From the NCBI GenBank assembly GCA_033065855.1, contig JAVXUO010000587.1, positions 1 to 64,000 of the forward strand: a stretch of 64,000 nt of DNA. Reading direction: 5' to 3'. Origin of the DNA: Escallonia rubra. Taxonomy: Eukaryota; Streptophyta; Magnoliopsida; Escalloniales; Escalloniaceae. A program made the position numbers and the translations under genes. Under the pieces are notes generated by a model. It was not told the DNA's origin. It saw only the letters and a program-made list of their open reading frames with translations, and did not search any database. Shown here in pieces: positions 21,984 through 31,835 of the stretch; the first letter of the stretch is position 1; each line of letters begins with the position of its first letter.

Positions 21984-22985
21984 CTATATCCCTCTAATTA
22001 AATCCAGCAAAAAGTCCCTAATCTTGTCGGCCTCAAGCCTTCCGCCATTGATTACCTGACATTATGTTCGTCACATATGTTACTGATTAGTGTCCTCATA
22101 GACGATAACTGAGCATCATAAACCTTTGAAGATCTTGAACAAGGACATCAGTACCATATCAGGATTTAGGAACAAGCATGACATGACTAAGAAAATTTTA
22201 TCTCTAGAACTTTTGTACTTTCGAAATTACCTCCACAGATGAAGTGAAGAGAAAGGCTCCTTTTGAGGTAGTAAGACTGGTATCGGTGATATCACATCCG
22301 AGAACATTCATGGCCTCCATTAATTTAGTGAATCCGCCTCGTTTCTTTTGGAAAACTATCTTTATCCAAAGCTTACTCCCATCCACTTGAATCACTTTAA
22401 CTTCTGGCTGTAAGAAATGCACAGATAGAAGAAATTAGATATGATGAACTTTTAATAACTTGCTACCTTATTTGAGACCATATACGAAGTAAACTGAAGA
22501 GTGTAACCTCAATTTCCCATTGGTTCATCTGATCTTTAGTATCATCAATCTCATAGCTCTTTGTAGCGGGTTCCTCTTCAGTTGCTGCTTCCATTTCATG
22601 AAGTTGGTTACTGAGATCTTCTACGCACTTTTGCAGCTCCTTAATATAAGTGATTGCATCAGTTATAATGGTGGCTTTGTTCATCTGAAATTAACCAGCA
22701 TTTCTTCAATTAGTGTAAGTAATAGGAGACTGACAACTGATAGCTAAAAGAGCAAATATAAGAAGAGTTGTTTTGAGTCATTGCATTTGTGATGATTGGG
22801 ACTTGTGACCGCAGTTCTAGGAGCCTGCCACTGAGTTTCTCGCGCCGCCTCCTCTCGGCATGGAGGTTCTTGGATTTGAATTCTCCGGTCTCATCACCAA
22901 TGTGCCTCCTCCTACCCATTCTCCCCGCACTGGTTTCTTCTTCAGCCATGCAAAAATCATCCAATGCAGTGTCTACAAACTCCAT
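21984..22985 (-). CDS. DYT1-like bHLH transcription factor, four exons, complete
   Basis: Exons 22985-22785, 22684-22508, 22407-22231 and 22055-21984 are all phase 0 and encode 67+59+59+23 = 208 residues, close to Arabidopsis DYT1 (about 207). The basic region and helix 1 are FKSKNLHAERRRREKL...LRSQVPIITN, with the H-E-R DNA-contacting pattern. Helix 2 begins MNKATIITDAITYIKELQ. The C-terminal ACT-like region includes KLWIKIVFQKKRGGFTKLME and DTSLTTSKGAF, and the last exon ends KIRDFLLDLIRGI. DYT1 acts in the anther tapetum, dimerises with bHLH10/89/91-type partners and lies upstream of TDF1. Introns 2 and 3 are GT-AG (GAG|GTTACA, GAG|GTAATT). Intron 1 can only be joined in frame using GC at 22784-22783. 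Assignment rests on sequence resemblance from memory. Confidence 0.88.
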
Positions 22986-23140
22986 TCTTCAGATTTTAGG
23001 AAGTACTGATGCTATTGAGAGGGATTTGCAAAGAGGTCCTAACTTACTTTGAAAAGGAGATGGGGCTAGATGGTTTGTCAAAGTGCAGCAACCTAAGAAG
23101 AGAAGATGTCCTGAGATACTGAAAATTGATTGAGCAAATT

Positions 23141-23150
23141 GGTTTATAAA
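23141..23150 (-). promoter_or_regulatory. Probable TATA box of the DYT1-like gene
   Basis: The minus strand reads TTTATAAACC about 160 bp before the ATG, implying a leader of about 125 bp. No other good TATA motif lies closer. Confidence 0.4.
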
Positions 23151-24104
23151 ACTTCCTCTCACAAGATAAGCATTTTCCTTCAAGAGAGAGAGACAGACAG
23201 AGAATCTTCTTGTTGCAGTTTGTTGGGCATGTTTCAGTTCTTACAACGATCACAATTTTCCTGGTGTTGAAATAAAAAGGAATATGAGTTTGGAGTTTGG
23301 AGTACAGTCCCCACCACTATTACATCTAATGAAAGACAGACTAGTAAGTACATTACGGCGTTGTAACAATATTTTCTCCATAAACAAAAGTGAGGGAGGT
23401 TGGAGGGTTGGGGGGGGGTGGGGGGGTGGGGGGGGGGTGGGCGTGAACCAGTTATAAGGAAGAATTGAGGCGATTGGCGCATGTCCATTCTCCAACTTTT
23501 GTTGGGTAGCTTTTTGAAAATGCACTTACCATGACTCGAACTCTAAAAAAAAGTAATCACTAACCAACACAAGCGTCTTCCACGTATTTTAGTGAGGCTA
23601 CGCACCTCTATCTTTATCTGTTTATTCATCTGTCGACTGATAAGAGAGTAATAGTAGTTTCGTAAACTCCTTCCTTGTGAATGGAATAGAGTGTTTCGGA
23701 CACCTCCCTTGCCAGACACAAAAAAACAACAGAAAAAGAACTGAGCATGTCTGAGTTGTTGAAATCTTCATAGTCAAAAAGCAGTTTATTCCGAGCATAA
23801 CTACTTTGCCAACAAAAAAAAAAAAGGAAAATCATGGATATATGTGTTCAAATGATCTAGAGAATGATTACATGCATAAAGGTGTACTTCTGTACTGAGC
23901 CAGCACCAGAGTTCTTTGCTTCTTTTCCTGTTAGTAGCTGTGGTTTGGATGTTGCTCTGAGTTGAATGGGAAGTACAAATAATTGAGGAAATCTGCTAGA
24001 GCAGTAATATTCTCTTCCAAGAAAAGCAGATGTACACTCCTTACAACATAAGCATTTGTGGTACTTCTGCTAAAGCTGTGCCAACAATACCTTCTCTACT
24101 TTAC
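23151..24104. other. DYT1 upstream region, no gene seen
   Basis: Contains a G-run block (23409-23441, GGGGGGG-rich on plus). The rest is AT-rich. No coding region is recognised, and any upstream regulatory sites of the DYT1-like gene would lie here. Confidence 0.45.
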
Positions 24105-24367
24105 CTAAAAATCAAGTAGGCATACTAAGAAACATGACAAAATGGCATCCCATTGCTCGTAGCTGAGAAAAGTGTCGCTAATGTAACTTAAGTAGATCGT
24201 ACTTTGTAAGATCGGACAGAAAATTTCCCGTATGTATACAAATAAAAGGGCCTGCGGCATATAGTCCATAGTGTTGCTAATGTACCTTCTGCATTTTTCT
24301 ATCTTTCTTTCCATTTCCTTGAAAAGAGAAGAACTTGTTCCATTTTTATATTTGCACTCTCTACTTT

Positions 24368-24397
24368 GCACTCTCTACTTTGCAAAGTAGAGAGTGC
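24368..24397. repeat. Perfect 30-bp palindrome
   Basis: GCACTCTCTACTTTG is followed directly by its reverse complement. An extra GCACTCTCTACTTT precedes it, and outer arms CCATTTTTATATT / AATATAAAAATGG extend the symmetry. The matching place in the duplicate (about 29093) has only a single non-palindromic copy, so this arose after the duplication. Confidence 0.8.
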
Positions 24398-24600
24398 TAA
24401 TATAAAAATGGCCGAGGGTTCATTACTTCAAGTCCATAATCAACTTTCTATATTAGCTCTACTTTGCAAATCTGTCTGTCAAGAGCGTGAAGTAAGAATC
24501 TACTCTAACGCTAGTTTATGAACCATCATAAGAGTTATTATTATAGAAAAGAAGAGAAGTCAAACTAATTGAGAATGAGGCTATCTATCCTTGTTGCGTC

Positions 24601-26146
24601 CAGGGGCGGACGCACGTTGGGACTAGGGGGGGTTGAAGCACCTCCTGACTTCTGGGGGAAAAACCCCGTTCCCCGAGATCCCAATCCCCGATACCCGTTC
24701 CCCGAGAGAGGCACAATCGACTCTCTCTCTCTCTCTCTCTCACCGGCGACCGGTCACCGGTGGACAGTGAACCGATCGGTGACAGATCCCACCCACCGGC
24801 CACCTTGACCTTCAGTCCTTCACTCCCCTTCGCTCATTCAGACAGGAGCTTCGAGCCTTCGACGACGACGAGGGAGTCACGACGGAGTGACGCCGTGAAC
24901 GGTGAGCCCGTGACCGGACGACGACCTCCCGCGAGTCCCGCGACGCGTTGACGCCCTTGAAGAACCAGATCTGAGGTCAGACTGAGATCTTGTCATCTTT
25001 GTCTTGGATGCTGATAATATTGGGCTTCTTTCAAATTTGTGGTATAACTCTAATTTGCACGCGTGAAAGTACTTTCTGCAACGGCCACCGGCAGCATCGG
25101 TTTGAGTTCTGAAGACCTCCGGTCACTCCACCAGTCCACCGGCGCTAACACCCTCCCCTATCCAGCAGCTGTCCCTACTTGCCCAGCGCTGCAACGCCAT
25201 CAACCTCGCCAAAGGCTTTCCCGATTTCTCGGCGCCTTCACACAATAAAGACGCCGCCATTGCTTCCATCAATTCCGACTTCAATCAGTACAGGTCCCTC
25301 CCGAGACACTTCCTCCTGTAGAATGTTTCTTCTTTTGTTTCTTTTGGTTTCCAAGATTGAGACATAGTTACTTTACTGGCTAATTATTAGTAAAAAAAAC
25401 TTTTGGGTTAAATTATTTTCGCTGAAAACTGAAAGAAGGAAGAAAGATGCATTGCAGTGAGGCGTTCCTATATTGCGTTAGAACTTCCGATTCACCTTAA
25501 TCTTGCCATGATGCCATCTCTACAACTCTACAAGATTTATTTGACTTTTTTTTCTAAAATGCTATAAAGATCAATGATGTTCGATGTTAGTAGATTTGTG
25601 GTCTGATCATATGATTCATATCAATGGATGAACAACAAAGATGTTCAGCATATAGTAACTCCTCATTATTCAATTTTGTAGAAGCAAAAGCATTTTAGGT
25701 TAGTTATCTAGTTTGATATTCCAGCATGGCTGCATGGGTGATTATTGATTGATGATTATTGAGATTATTGACTATTAATTGTGATTATTGATTATTTGAG
25801 TTCCAAATTGTGATTATTGATTGAGATTATTGAGATTGTTGACGGAGGATGGGACCCAATTGGATTGAATGTGTGATTATTGAGATTATTGACGGAGGAT
25901 GGGATCCAATTAGATTGAATGTGTGATTTAGTTGAATGGTAAGTTGAAATTAAGTTAATTAGGTTAACGTGATAACGAAACATAACTGGGAAAGTAAAAG
26001 AATAAAATTATTTGGATACTTTTTCGTATTTTTTGTGTATTATCGAAAAATGCACCTTTTTTTTGTGCCATTTTACTTATAAAATAATTTATTAATTTCG
26101 ATATATTTTTAGCACTCTCTGGGGTGAAATCCTGGCTCCGCCCCTG
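24601..26146. mobile_element. Non-autonomous hAT element carrying an aminotransferase exon
   Basis: 1,546 bp bounded by short inverted repeats: CAGGGGCGGA at the left and its complement, TCCGCCCCTG, at the right. GTTGCGTC is perfectly duplicated at 24593-24600 and 26147-26154, the 8-bp target duplication of hAT elements. No transposase is present. The interior holds a GC-rich leader (24660-24960), a captured class I/II aminotransferase exon (25106-25293) and an AT-rich part with a ~55-bp duplication (about 25830-25925). The paralogous segment near 29196-29206 shows the uninserted site. Confidence 0.9.
25106..25293 (+). pseudogene. Captured class I/II aminotransferase N-terminal exon
   Basis: One frame reads IQQLSLLAQRCNAINLAKGF, then PDFSAPSHNKDAAIAS and INSDFNQYR, ending at CAGTACAG|GTCCCT, which looks like an original exon-intron border. 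This is the N-terminal region of kynurenine/phenylpyruvate-type PLP aminotransferases (AINLAKGFPDF is the conserved start of the fold). No lysine-bearing catalytic region and no further exons follow, and a stop lies in frame shortly upstream. It therefore cannot make an enzyme. It sits inside the hAT element and was presumably copied from a host gene elsewhere. Confidence 0.75.
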
Positions 26147-26914
26147 GTTGCGTCCCACCTAGCCATGCTTGCCTCAATTGTAATGTAACTTAAGCTTGAC
26201 GTTGATATAACTATTTTTGCACACCTCATTAACTTGCATATATATATATATATATATTTTGGAATACCTACGATATAGTTGTGATCCCCTTCGTGAAAAT
26301 ACCATTTGCAAAAATCCATTCAACTTCGCCTCTAAAAGGTAAGTAAGGGCAAGTTAAGTGTCGTGAATGAGTTCAGTTTGAAATCATCCTAGTTTCATTT
26401 ATCAAGTTTATCGAGCATAAAAATTTCTTGAAGCTTGGCTTCATTATTCGATGAACCGATATTCAACGAGCCCAAACTTGAGTAATTTGTTATATCATTT
26501 AGTTACGAGCATATTGAGAAAATCACGTTTCTTTTTTATTTATTTTTTATTGGGTACATAAATGCAACAAACTAACAAAGAAATTGAGTACCTACAGTGT
26601 CCGTTTCGAGTTCGACAAGCAAATCACGCGAAAAAGTCCGAATAAACGTAGCTCTCATGTAACAGCTAAACTAGTCTTGACCAGTTTATCCACAGAAATA
26701 ATCACGTCTTTTTAATTAAAGGCTAAGTTGACAATTTAAAAAATAATAATGTTTCCATATCCGTATAGAACGGGAAAAAGTCATTGCTAGAACAGTGTAC
26801 AACTATAATTGCATAAGGTACAAGTGCTTGATGTTTGAATGCCAAAAGCTTTTGACAAAAAGCATCAAACATTTCGCCAAACCCTAAACCCCTGCTAAGC
26901 CGCCTCATAACAAC

Positions 26915-28060
26915 ATGTCTTCACTCTGTCGCCTCATCCGCCGCTCCTTTTCCACCACCACCACCACCACCGCCTCCGCCACGTCCCTCAAGTCACTCTC
27001 TGAAAACCTCTACAAAGAACGTAGACTCGGCAAACTCGTCCAGAAGTTCAAAAAACACTCCGAGTCAGACAGGTTCCGCACCAAAACCGGCATCTACGAG
27101 GACACCGTACGCCGCCTGGCCGCCGCCAAAAAATTCCGGTGGATCGAAGAGATCCTCGAGGATCAAAAGAAGTACGACGACATTTCCCATGAAGGCTTTG
27201 CCGTACGACTGATAACTTTATACGGAAAATCCGGCATGTTTGACCATGCAGCTAAGCTGTTCGAGGAATTGCCCGACCGAAAATGCGACCGCACCGTCAA
27301 ATCGTTCAATGCCCTTCTCTCCGCCTGCATTTGCTCGAAGAACTATGACAAGGTTGATGGGATTTTCAGGGATTTGCCGAGGAAGCTGTCCTTTAAGCCG
27401 GATGTTATCTCGTACAATACAGCGATCAAGGGCTTTTGCGAGATGGGTTCGTTGGATGACGCGGTGGCGATGGTTGGTGAGATGGAGAAGAGTGGGGTGG
27501 AGCCGGACAGGATCACGTTTAACACGCTGCTAAATGGGCTTTTTGAGAAAGGGAGGTTTTCAGACGGTGAGAGGATTTGGGCTCGAATGGAGGAACGGAA
27601 TGTGGTGCCTGATATAAGAAGTTACAATGCCAAGTTGGTTGGGTTGGCGAATGAGAGGAGAATGTCTGAAGCGGTTGAGCTGATACGGAAGTTGGGGGAC
27701 AAAGGACTAAAACCTGATGTGTTTAGCTACAATGCTGTGATTAAGGGGTATTGTGGCGAGGGAAATGTAGAAGAAGCTAAGAGGTGGTATGGGGAACTGG
27801 TGGGAGGTGGATGTGCTCCTGATACAGCGACTTTTGCCGTGCTTGTTCCGTTTGCTTGCGAGAAGGGTGATTTGGGTTGGGCGTTTGAGCTTTGCAAGGA
27901 TATATTTAATCGTAAGCGTCTTGTTCATGAGTCGTTGTTGCAGCTTGTGGTTGATGGTTTGGTTAAGGAGACTAAGATTGAAGAAGCTAAGAAGCTTGTG
28001 CAGATGGGGAAGTCTAATGTCTACCGTCAGTATCGCTTAAGATTGCCTTCAGGTGAATAG
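26915..28060 (+). CDS. P-class PPR protein (PPR gene 1 of the cluster)
   Basis: 381 codons, intronless. The N terminus MSSLCRLIRRSFSTTTTTT is an Arg/Ser/Thr-rich mitochondrial-type presequence. After a charged region (KLVQKFKKHSESDRFR, YEDTVRRLAAAKKFRWIEEILEDQKKYDD) come about six clear 35-residue PPR repeats: SFNALLSACICSKNYDKVDG, SYNTAIKGFCEMGSLDDAVA, TFNTLLNGLFEKGRFSDGER, SYNAKLVGLANERRMSEAVE, SYNAVIKGYCGEGNVEEAKR and TFAVLVPFACEKGDLGWAFE. It resembles the Arabidopsis At1g55890/At3g13150/At3g13160 group, some of which are mitochondrial ribosome components. RNA binding or a mitoribosomal role is therefore likely but inferred. The start is the first ATG after the leader (ATAACAACATG). It is the close duplicate of the gene at 30479. 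Confidence 0.92.
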   Translation: MSSLCRLIRRSFSTTTTTTASATSLKSLSENLYKERRLGKLVQKFKKHSESDRFRTKTGIYEDTVRRLAAAKKFRWIEEILEDQKKYDDISHEGFAVRLITLYGKSGMFDHAAKLFEELPDRKCDRTVKSFNALLSACICSKNYDKVDGIFRDLPRKLSFKPDVISYNTAIKGFCEMGSLDDAVAMVGEMEKSGVEPDRITFNTLLNGLFEKGRFSDGERIWARMEERNVVPDIRSYNAKLVGLANERRMSEAVELIRKLGDKGLKPDVFSYNAVIKGYCGEGNVEEAKRWYGELVGGGCAPDTATFAVLVPFACEKGDLGWAFELCKDIFNRKRLVHESLLQLVVDGLVKETKIEEAKKLVQMGKSNVYRQYRLRLPSGE

Positions 28061-28240
28061 TGCATTTCTGCTAATTAGACGGGATCGTTGTTTAGCAGTT
28101 AAATGGTTGCCCGGGGAACAACGAAGATTTATGTTGCTGGAGGTAACTTTGTACCTTCGTTTTGTGTTCCTTATCAGATCATTACTTTAGAGACTAGAAA
28201 ATGCTACCAAAGAAGTTGTGCAACTGCGATCCTGTGTCAT

Positions 28241-28799
28241 ATTGACCTTCCTTAATGATCTCTTATGGACCATGGCAATCAAATTAATACCTTTCCAGCT
28301 ATTTAGTGTGTCCTTGTAATTCAATTCTCCGTTGCCCTTGGATGTGACATGTTTGCAATTGCTCGACCTGCCTGTGCTGGAAGCTGGAGCTTTTGCATCC
28401 AATACCATTGCTAGTATCTGTGTTTAGATCTTTTTTTTCGTTTTTCGAACAGTCCATGTTTAGATGAATTCACCTGATTTTGATCAAATCGAACTGTAAA
28501 TAGTGTAAGCGATGTATATGGAATTGCCCTGAAATAGAAGAGCATCACATCATCCCAAGTATACAAGTTCTAGGATCATAACCTCATAGGCAAAAGCAAC
28601 ATTTTCCTAACATGCCATGAGCTCTGGTAGCTATCTTCTTGAGCCTTTAGCTATGTACTTGTACCTTTCTCGGCCTTTTGACTAAGCTATGGACTCAGGT
28701 GAGATAATGGGAGGATATAGCCATCTGCTCAAAAAATGCCCGTGTCCATTCAGTTCATGATTGGGCTCTGTTTAAGTGTTAATCCAGACAAGAAGTCAC
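28241..28799. other. Spacer between the two duplicated PPR segments
   Basis: No gene is seen. It contains a short U2 snRNA-like piece (28661-28690). From about 28735 it holds a copy of a block (TCCATTCAGTTCAT...TTAATCCAGACAA) that recurs near the other PPR loci. Confidence 0.5.
28661..28690 (+). ncRNA. U2 snRNA 5'-end fragment (relic)
   Basis: TACCTTTCTCGGCCTTTTG followed by ACTAAGC matches the conserved first ~27 nt of plant U2 snRNA (ATACCTTTCTCGGCCTTTTGGCTAAG), with one mismatch. Similarity stops after that, and no U2-type upstream element is visible. It is therefore a fragment and not a functional gene. Confidence 0.5.
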
Positions 28800-29988
28800 A
28801 CTTATGCGATCAAGACAACGAAGTTAGAATCATGACTAATGTTACAACCCAAGAGAAAAGTGTCACTAATGTACCCTAAGCATAACGTACTTGGTAAGAT
28901 CGGCCAAAAACTTTGCCGTGTGTATATAAAGAATAGGGCGAACGGCAAATTGTAACTAGTGTTACGCACCTTATGCATTTTTCTTTCTTTCCATTTCCTT
29001 GAACAGAGAAGAACTTGTTCCCTCTTAAAGTGACGACTTTGCTCAAAGAGAAACTTTCGAGGATCATTTACTTCCATAATCACCATATTATGCTTGCACT
29101 CTCCGCTTTGCAAACCCTCAGCGTCAAGAGCTAAAATAAGAATCGGAGTATCAAAGAAAAGAAGAGAAGCAAAGCTATATGAGAATGAGGCTATCCTAGT
29201 CGCGGACCAGCTAGCTATGCTTGCCTCGATACTAATGTAATTTAAGTTCGCTAACCTCGACAGTAATTTAACTATATTTGCAGAACCTCATTAAATTTCT
29301 TCCATTATTGTTTTGAAATACGTACGGAAGAGCTGTGTCTCAGATGGTCCTTTTGCGAAAATACCATTTGAAAAATGTATATATTATGGAGAAAGAAATA
29401 CTCCAAGCATCACCCCATTCAACTTTGACTCGAGAAGGTAAAGGCGGGGCGATAAAGTGTTGTGAAATCAGTCAAGATTAAAATCATTCTTAATTTGGTT
29501 TATTAAGCTTCTCGACTAAGGCTTGGCTTGATTGTCCGATGAACCAATGATCAACGAGCCCAAAGTCGAGTAATTTATCATTTTATGTAATTAAGAGCCT
29601 ATTGGAAAAATCATGGTTCTTTTTTTTGATACATATGCGCAACAAACTAATTAAGTGGCCATCGGATCTAAGACGTTGAGTATTTCTAATATCATTTTGC
29701 AATTCGACAAGCAAATCATGCAAAAAAGTGCGAGTAAACACAGTTCTAGCGGTCATGTTAGTCTTACCTAGTTAATAGCAAAAAAAATTTACTGTCTTTC
29801 AAGTTAAAGCTAAATCGACAATCTCAAAATTAATGTTTCTAATGGTATTAAAAGAAAAAAAAAAGGCATTGTTGGGGTTGGGACAGTCCAAGTGCTTGAG
29901 CCTTGATGTTTGAATGCCAGAAGCTTTTGACGAAACGCATCAACATTTCCAAAAACCCGAAATCCCTGCAACGCCGCCTCATAACAAC

Positions 29989-30469
29989 GGATCGGTGGTG
30001 CAGATCGATTGGTGGCGGTAAGGTTGAAGGACGGTGGGTTCGGTAGTTCAGTGATGGTGTGTAGATTTAGGGTGCTGATGGTGGGCACGGGATTGGTGGT
30101 GGACCTGAGTTACGATGGTGATGGCGGTGGCGTGTAGATTGGCGGCTGGCACGGTGGTTGGGACATGGGGCCGTGGGCCTGAGAAGGGTGCTGAAGGTGT
30201 TGATGGCTAGATGAGGGACGGTGGTGGAGAAATTGGGGCTAATCGTGGTGGGGAGACCGTGGTGGTGGTGGTGGTGGCCGGCGATGAGGAATTGGTGGTT
30301 GATTTGCTCGCTTGCTCAGTAATGCCTCCGTCTTCTCAAAATGCAGAATTTTGAAGGGTTTAAGCGCCTTGGTGACGTGTCAGTGTGTGAGGCGTTGGAT
30401 TTTTTTTAACGGCCTGGATTGGAGCTACCTCTGCTCTGTAACCCTGTGTACAGCAGAGGATCTGTGTCC
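29989..30469. mobile_element. 481-bp insertion with 9-bp target duplication at the PPR gene 2 start (MULE-like)
   Basis: CATAACAAC occurs at 29980-29988 and again at 30470-30478. In copy 1 it is present once, directly before the PPR ATG. A 9-bp duplication is the usual size for Mutator-like elements. The insert starts GGATCGGTGG and ends GATCTGTGTCC. Terminal inverted repeats are weak, but a strong subterminal hairpin (CCTCTGCT...AGCAGAGG) lies near 30427-30460. The left two thirds is GGT/GGTGG-rich. No coding capacity. Confidence 0.65.
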
Positions 30470-30478
30470 CATAACAAC

Positions 30479-31666
30479 ATGTCTTCACTCTGTCGCCTCC
30501 TCCGCCGCTCCTTTTCCACCACCACCGCCTCTGCCGCCACCACCACCGCCTCCGCTTCTGCCTCCGCCACCTCTCTCAAGTCCCTCTCTGACGATCTCTA
30601 CAAAGAACGCACACTTAGAAAACTCGTCAAGAAGTTCAAAAAACACTCCGAGTCAGACTGGTTCCGCACCCAAACCGGCATCTATGAGGACATCATTCGC
30701 CGCCTGGCCGCCGCCAAGAAATTCCGGTGGATCGAAGAGATCCTCGAGGATCAGAAGAAGTATGACGACATTTCCGATGAAGGCTTTGCCGTACGACTGA
30801 TTGCTTTATACGGAAAATCGGGAATGTTTGACCATGCAGCTAAGCTGTTCGACGAATTGGCCGACCGAAAATGTGACCGCACTGTCAAATCGTTAAATGC
30901 CCTTCTCTCGGCCTGTGTTTGCTCGAAGAACTACGACAAGGTTGATGGGTTTTTCAGGGATTTGCCGGGGAAGCTGTCAGTTAAGCCGGATGTTGTGTCT
31001 TATAATATCGCGATCAAGGGTTTCTGCAAGATGGGTTCGTTCGACTACGCGGTGGCGATGCTTGGTGAGATGGAGAAGAGTGGGGTGAAGCCGGACAGAA
31101 TCACGTTTAACACGCTGCTAAAGGGGCTTTTTAAGAAAGGGAGGTTTTCAGACGGGGAGAGGATTTGGGCACGAATGGAGGAACGGAATGTGGTGCCTGA
31201 TATTAGAAGTTTCAATGCCAAGTTATTTGGGTTGGCAAATGAGGGGAGATTGTCTGAAGCTGTTGGGCTGTTTGGGGAGTTGGGGGACAAAGGACTAACA
31301 CCCGATGTGTTTAGCTACAATGCTGTGATTACGGGGTGTTGTGGTGAGGAAAATGTAGAAGCTGCTAAGAGGTGGTATGCGGAACTGGTGGGACGTGGTT
31401 GTGCTCCTGATACAGTAACTTTTGCCGTGCTTGTTCCGTTTGCCTGTGAGAAGGGTGATTTGGGGTGGGCGTTTGAGCTTTGCAAGGATATATTCAATCT
31501 TCAGCGACTTGTTCATGAGTCGTTGTTGCAGCTTGTGGTTGATGGTTTGGTTAAGGAGTCCAAGGTTGAAGAAGCAAAGAAGCTTGTGCAGATGGGGAAG
31601 TCTAATGTCTACCGTAAGTATCGCCTAAGATTGCCTTCAGATGTATATTGCCTTTCTGCTAGTTAG
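30479..31666 (+). CDS. P-class PPR protein (PPR gene 2 of the cluster)
   Basis: 395 codons from MSSLCRLLRRSFSTTTASA, intronless. The presequence and repeat layout match PPR gene 1, with a few extra Ala/Ser/Thr residues in the presequence and a longer C terminus (LRLPSDVYCLSAS). The open frame also extends 20 codons upstream to an ATG at 30419, but those codons lie in the inserted DNA. The homologous start at 30479 is therefore preferred. The repeats are intact (SYNIAIKGFCKMGSFDYAVA, TFNTLLKGLFKKGRFSDGER and others). Expression may be altered, because the sequence that served gene 1 as leader and promoter is displaced by 481 bp here. Confidence 0.9.
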   Translation: MSSLCRLLRRSFSTTTASAATTTASASASATSLKSLSDDLYKERTLRKLVKKFKKHSESDWFRTQTGIYEDIIRRLAAAKKFRWIEEILEDQKKYDDISDEGFAVRLIALYGKSGMFDHAAKLFDELADRKCDRTVKSLNALLSACVCSKNYDKVDGFFRDLPGKLSVKPDVVSYNIAIKGFCKMGSFDYAVAMLGEMEKSGVKPDRITFNTLLKGLFKKGRFSDGERIWARMEERNVVPDIRSFNAKLFGLANEGRLSEAVGLFGELGDKGLTPDVFSYNAVITGCCGEENVEAAKRWYAELVGRGCAPDTVTFAVLVPFACEKGDLGWAFELCKDIFNLQRLVHESLLQLVVDGLVKESKVEEAKKLVQMGKSNVYRKYRLRLPSDVYCLSAS

Positions 31667-31835
31667 ACAGGATCATTTTTTAGCAGTTAAATGGTTGCTC
31701 GGTTAACAATGAAGTTTATGTCGCTGGAGGTACAATTTTGTACTTTCATTTTGTGTTTCTTACTTTCTTGACAGATCATTCCTTTAGAGACTAGAAATGC
31801 TATCAAGTATTTGCAGCTGCTATCCTGTGTTGAGA

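Larger units (their letters stand above)
24105..28240. repeat. Segmental duplication, copy 1 (contains PPR gene 1)
   Basis: Matches 28800-31835 in the same order and strand. Shared landmarks are AAAAGTGTCRCTAATGTA, TTTCTTTCCATTTCCTTGAA, GAGAATGAGGCTATC, the PPR gene and GTTAGACGGGATCRTT-type 3' sequence. Copy 1 has an hAT element (24601-26146) absent from copy 2, while copy 2 has a 481-bp insertion at the PPR start that copy 1 lacks. Confidence 0.85.
28800..31835. repeat. Segmental duplication, copy 2 (contains PPR gene 2)
   Basis: Colinear with 24105-28240. Compared with copy 1 it lacks the hAT element and has an extra 481 bp directly before the PPR start codon. Homology runs through the 3' flank (TAGCAGTTAAATGGTTGC, AGATCATT...TTTAGAGACTAGAAA) to about 31835. 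Confidence 0.85.

Noticed and set aside
29989-30469. Helitron, because of the hairpin near the 3' end
   Set aside because: A 9-bp target duplication is present and no CTRR end or A/T insertion site is seen.
30419-30478. Upstream ATG as the true start of PPR gene 2
   Set aside because: The 20 extra codons come from inserted DNA and have no counterpart in the paralogues; the ATG at 30479 matches them. Kept only as a possible alternative start.
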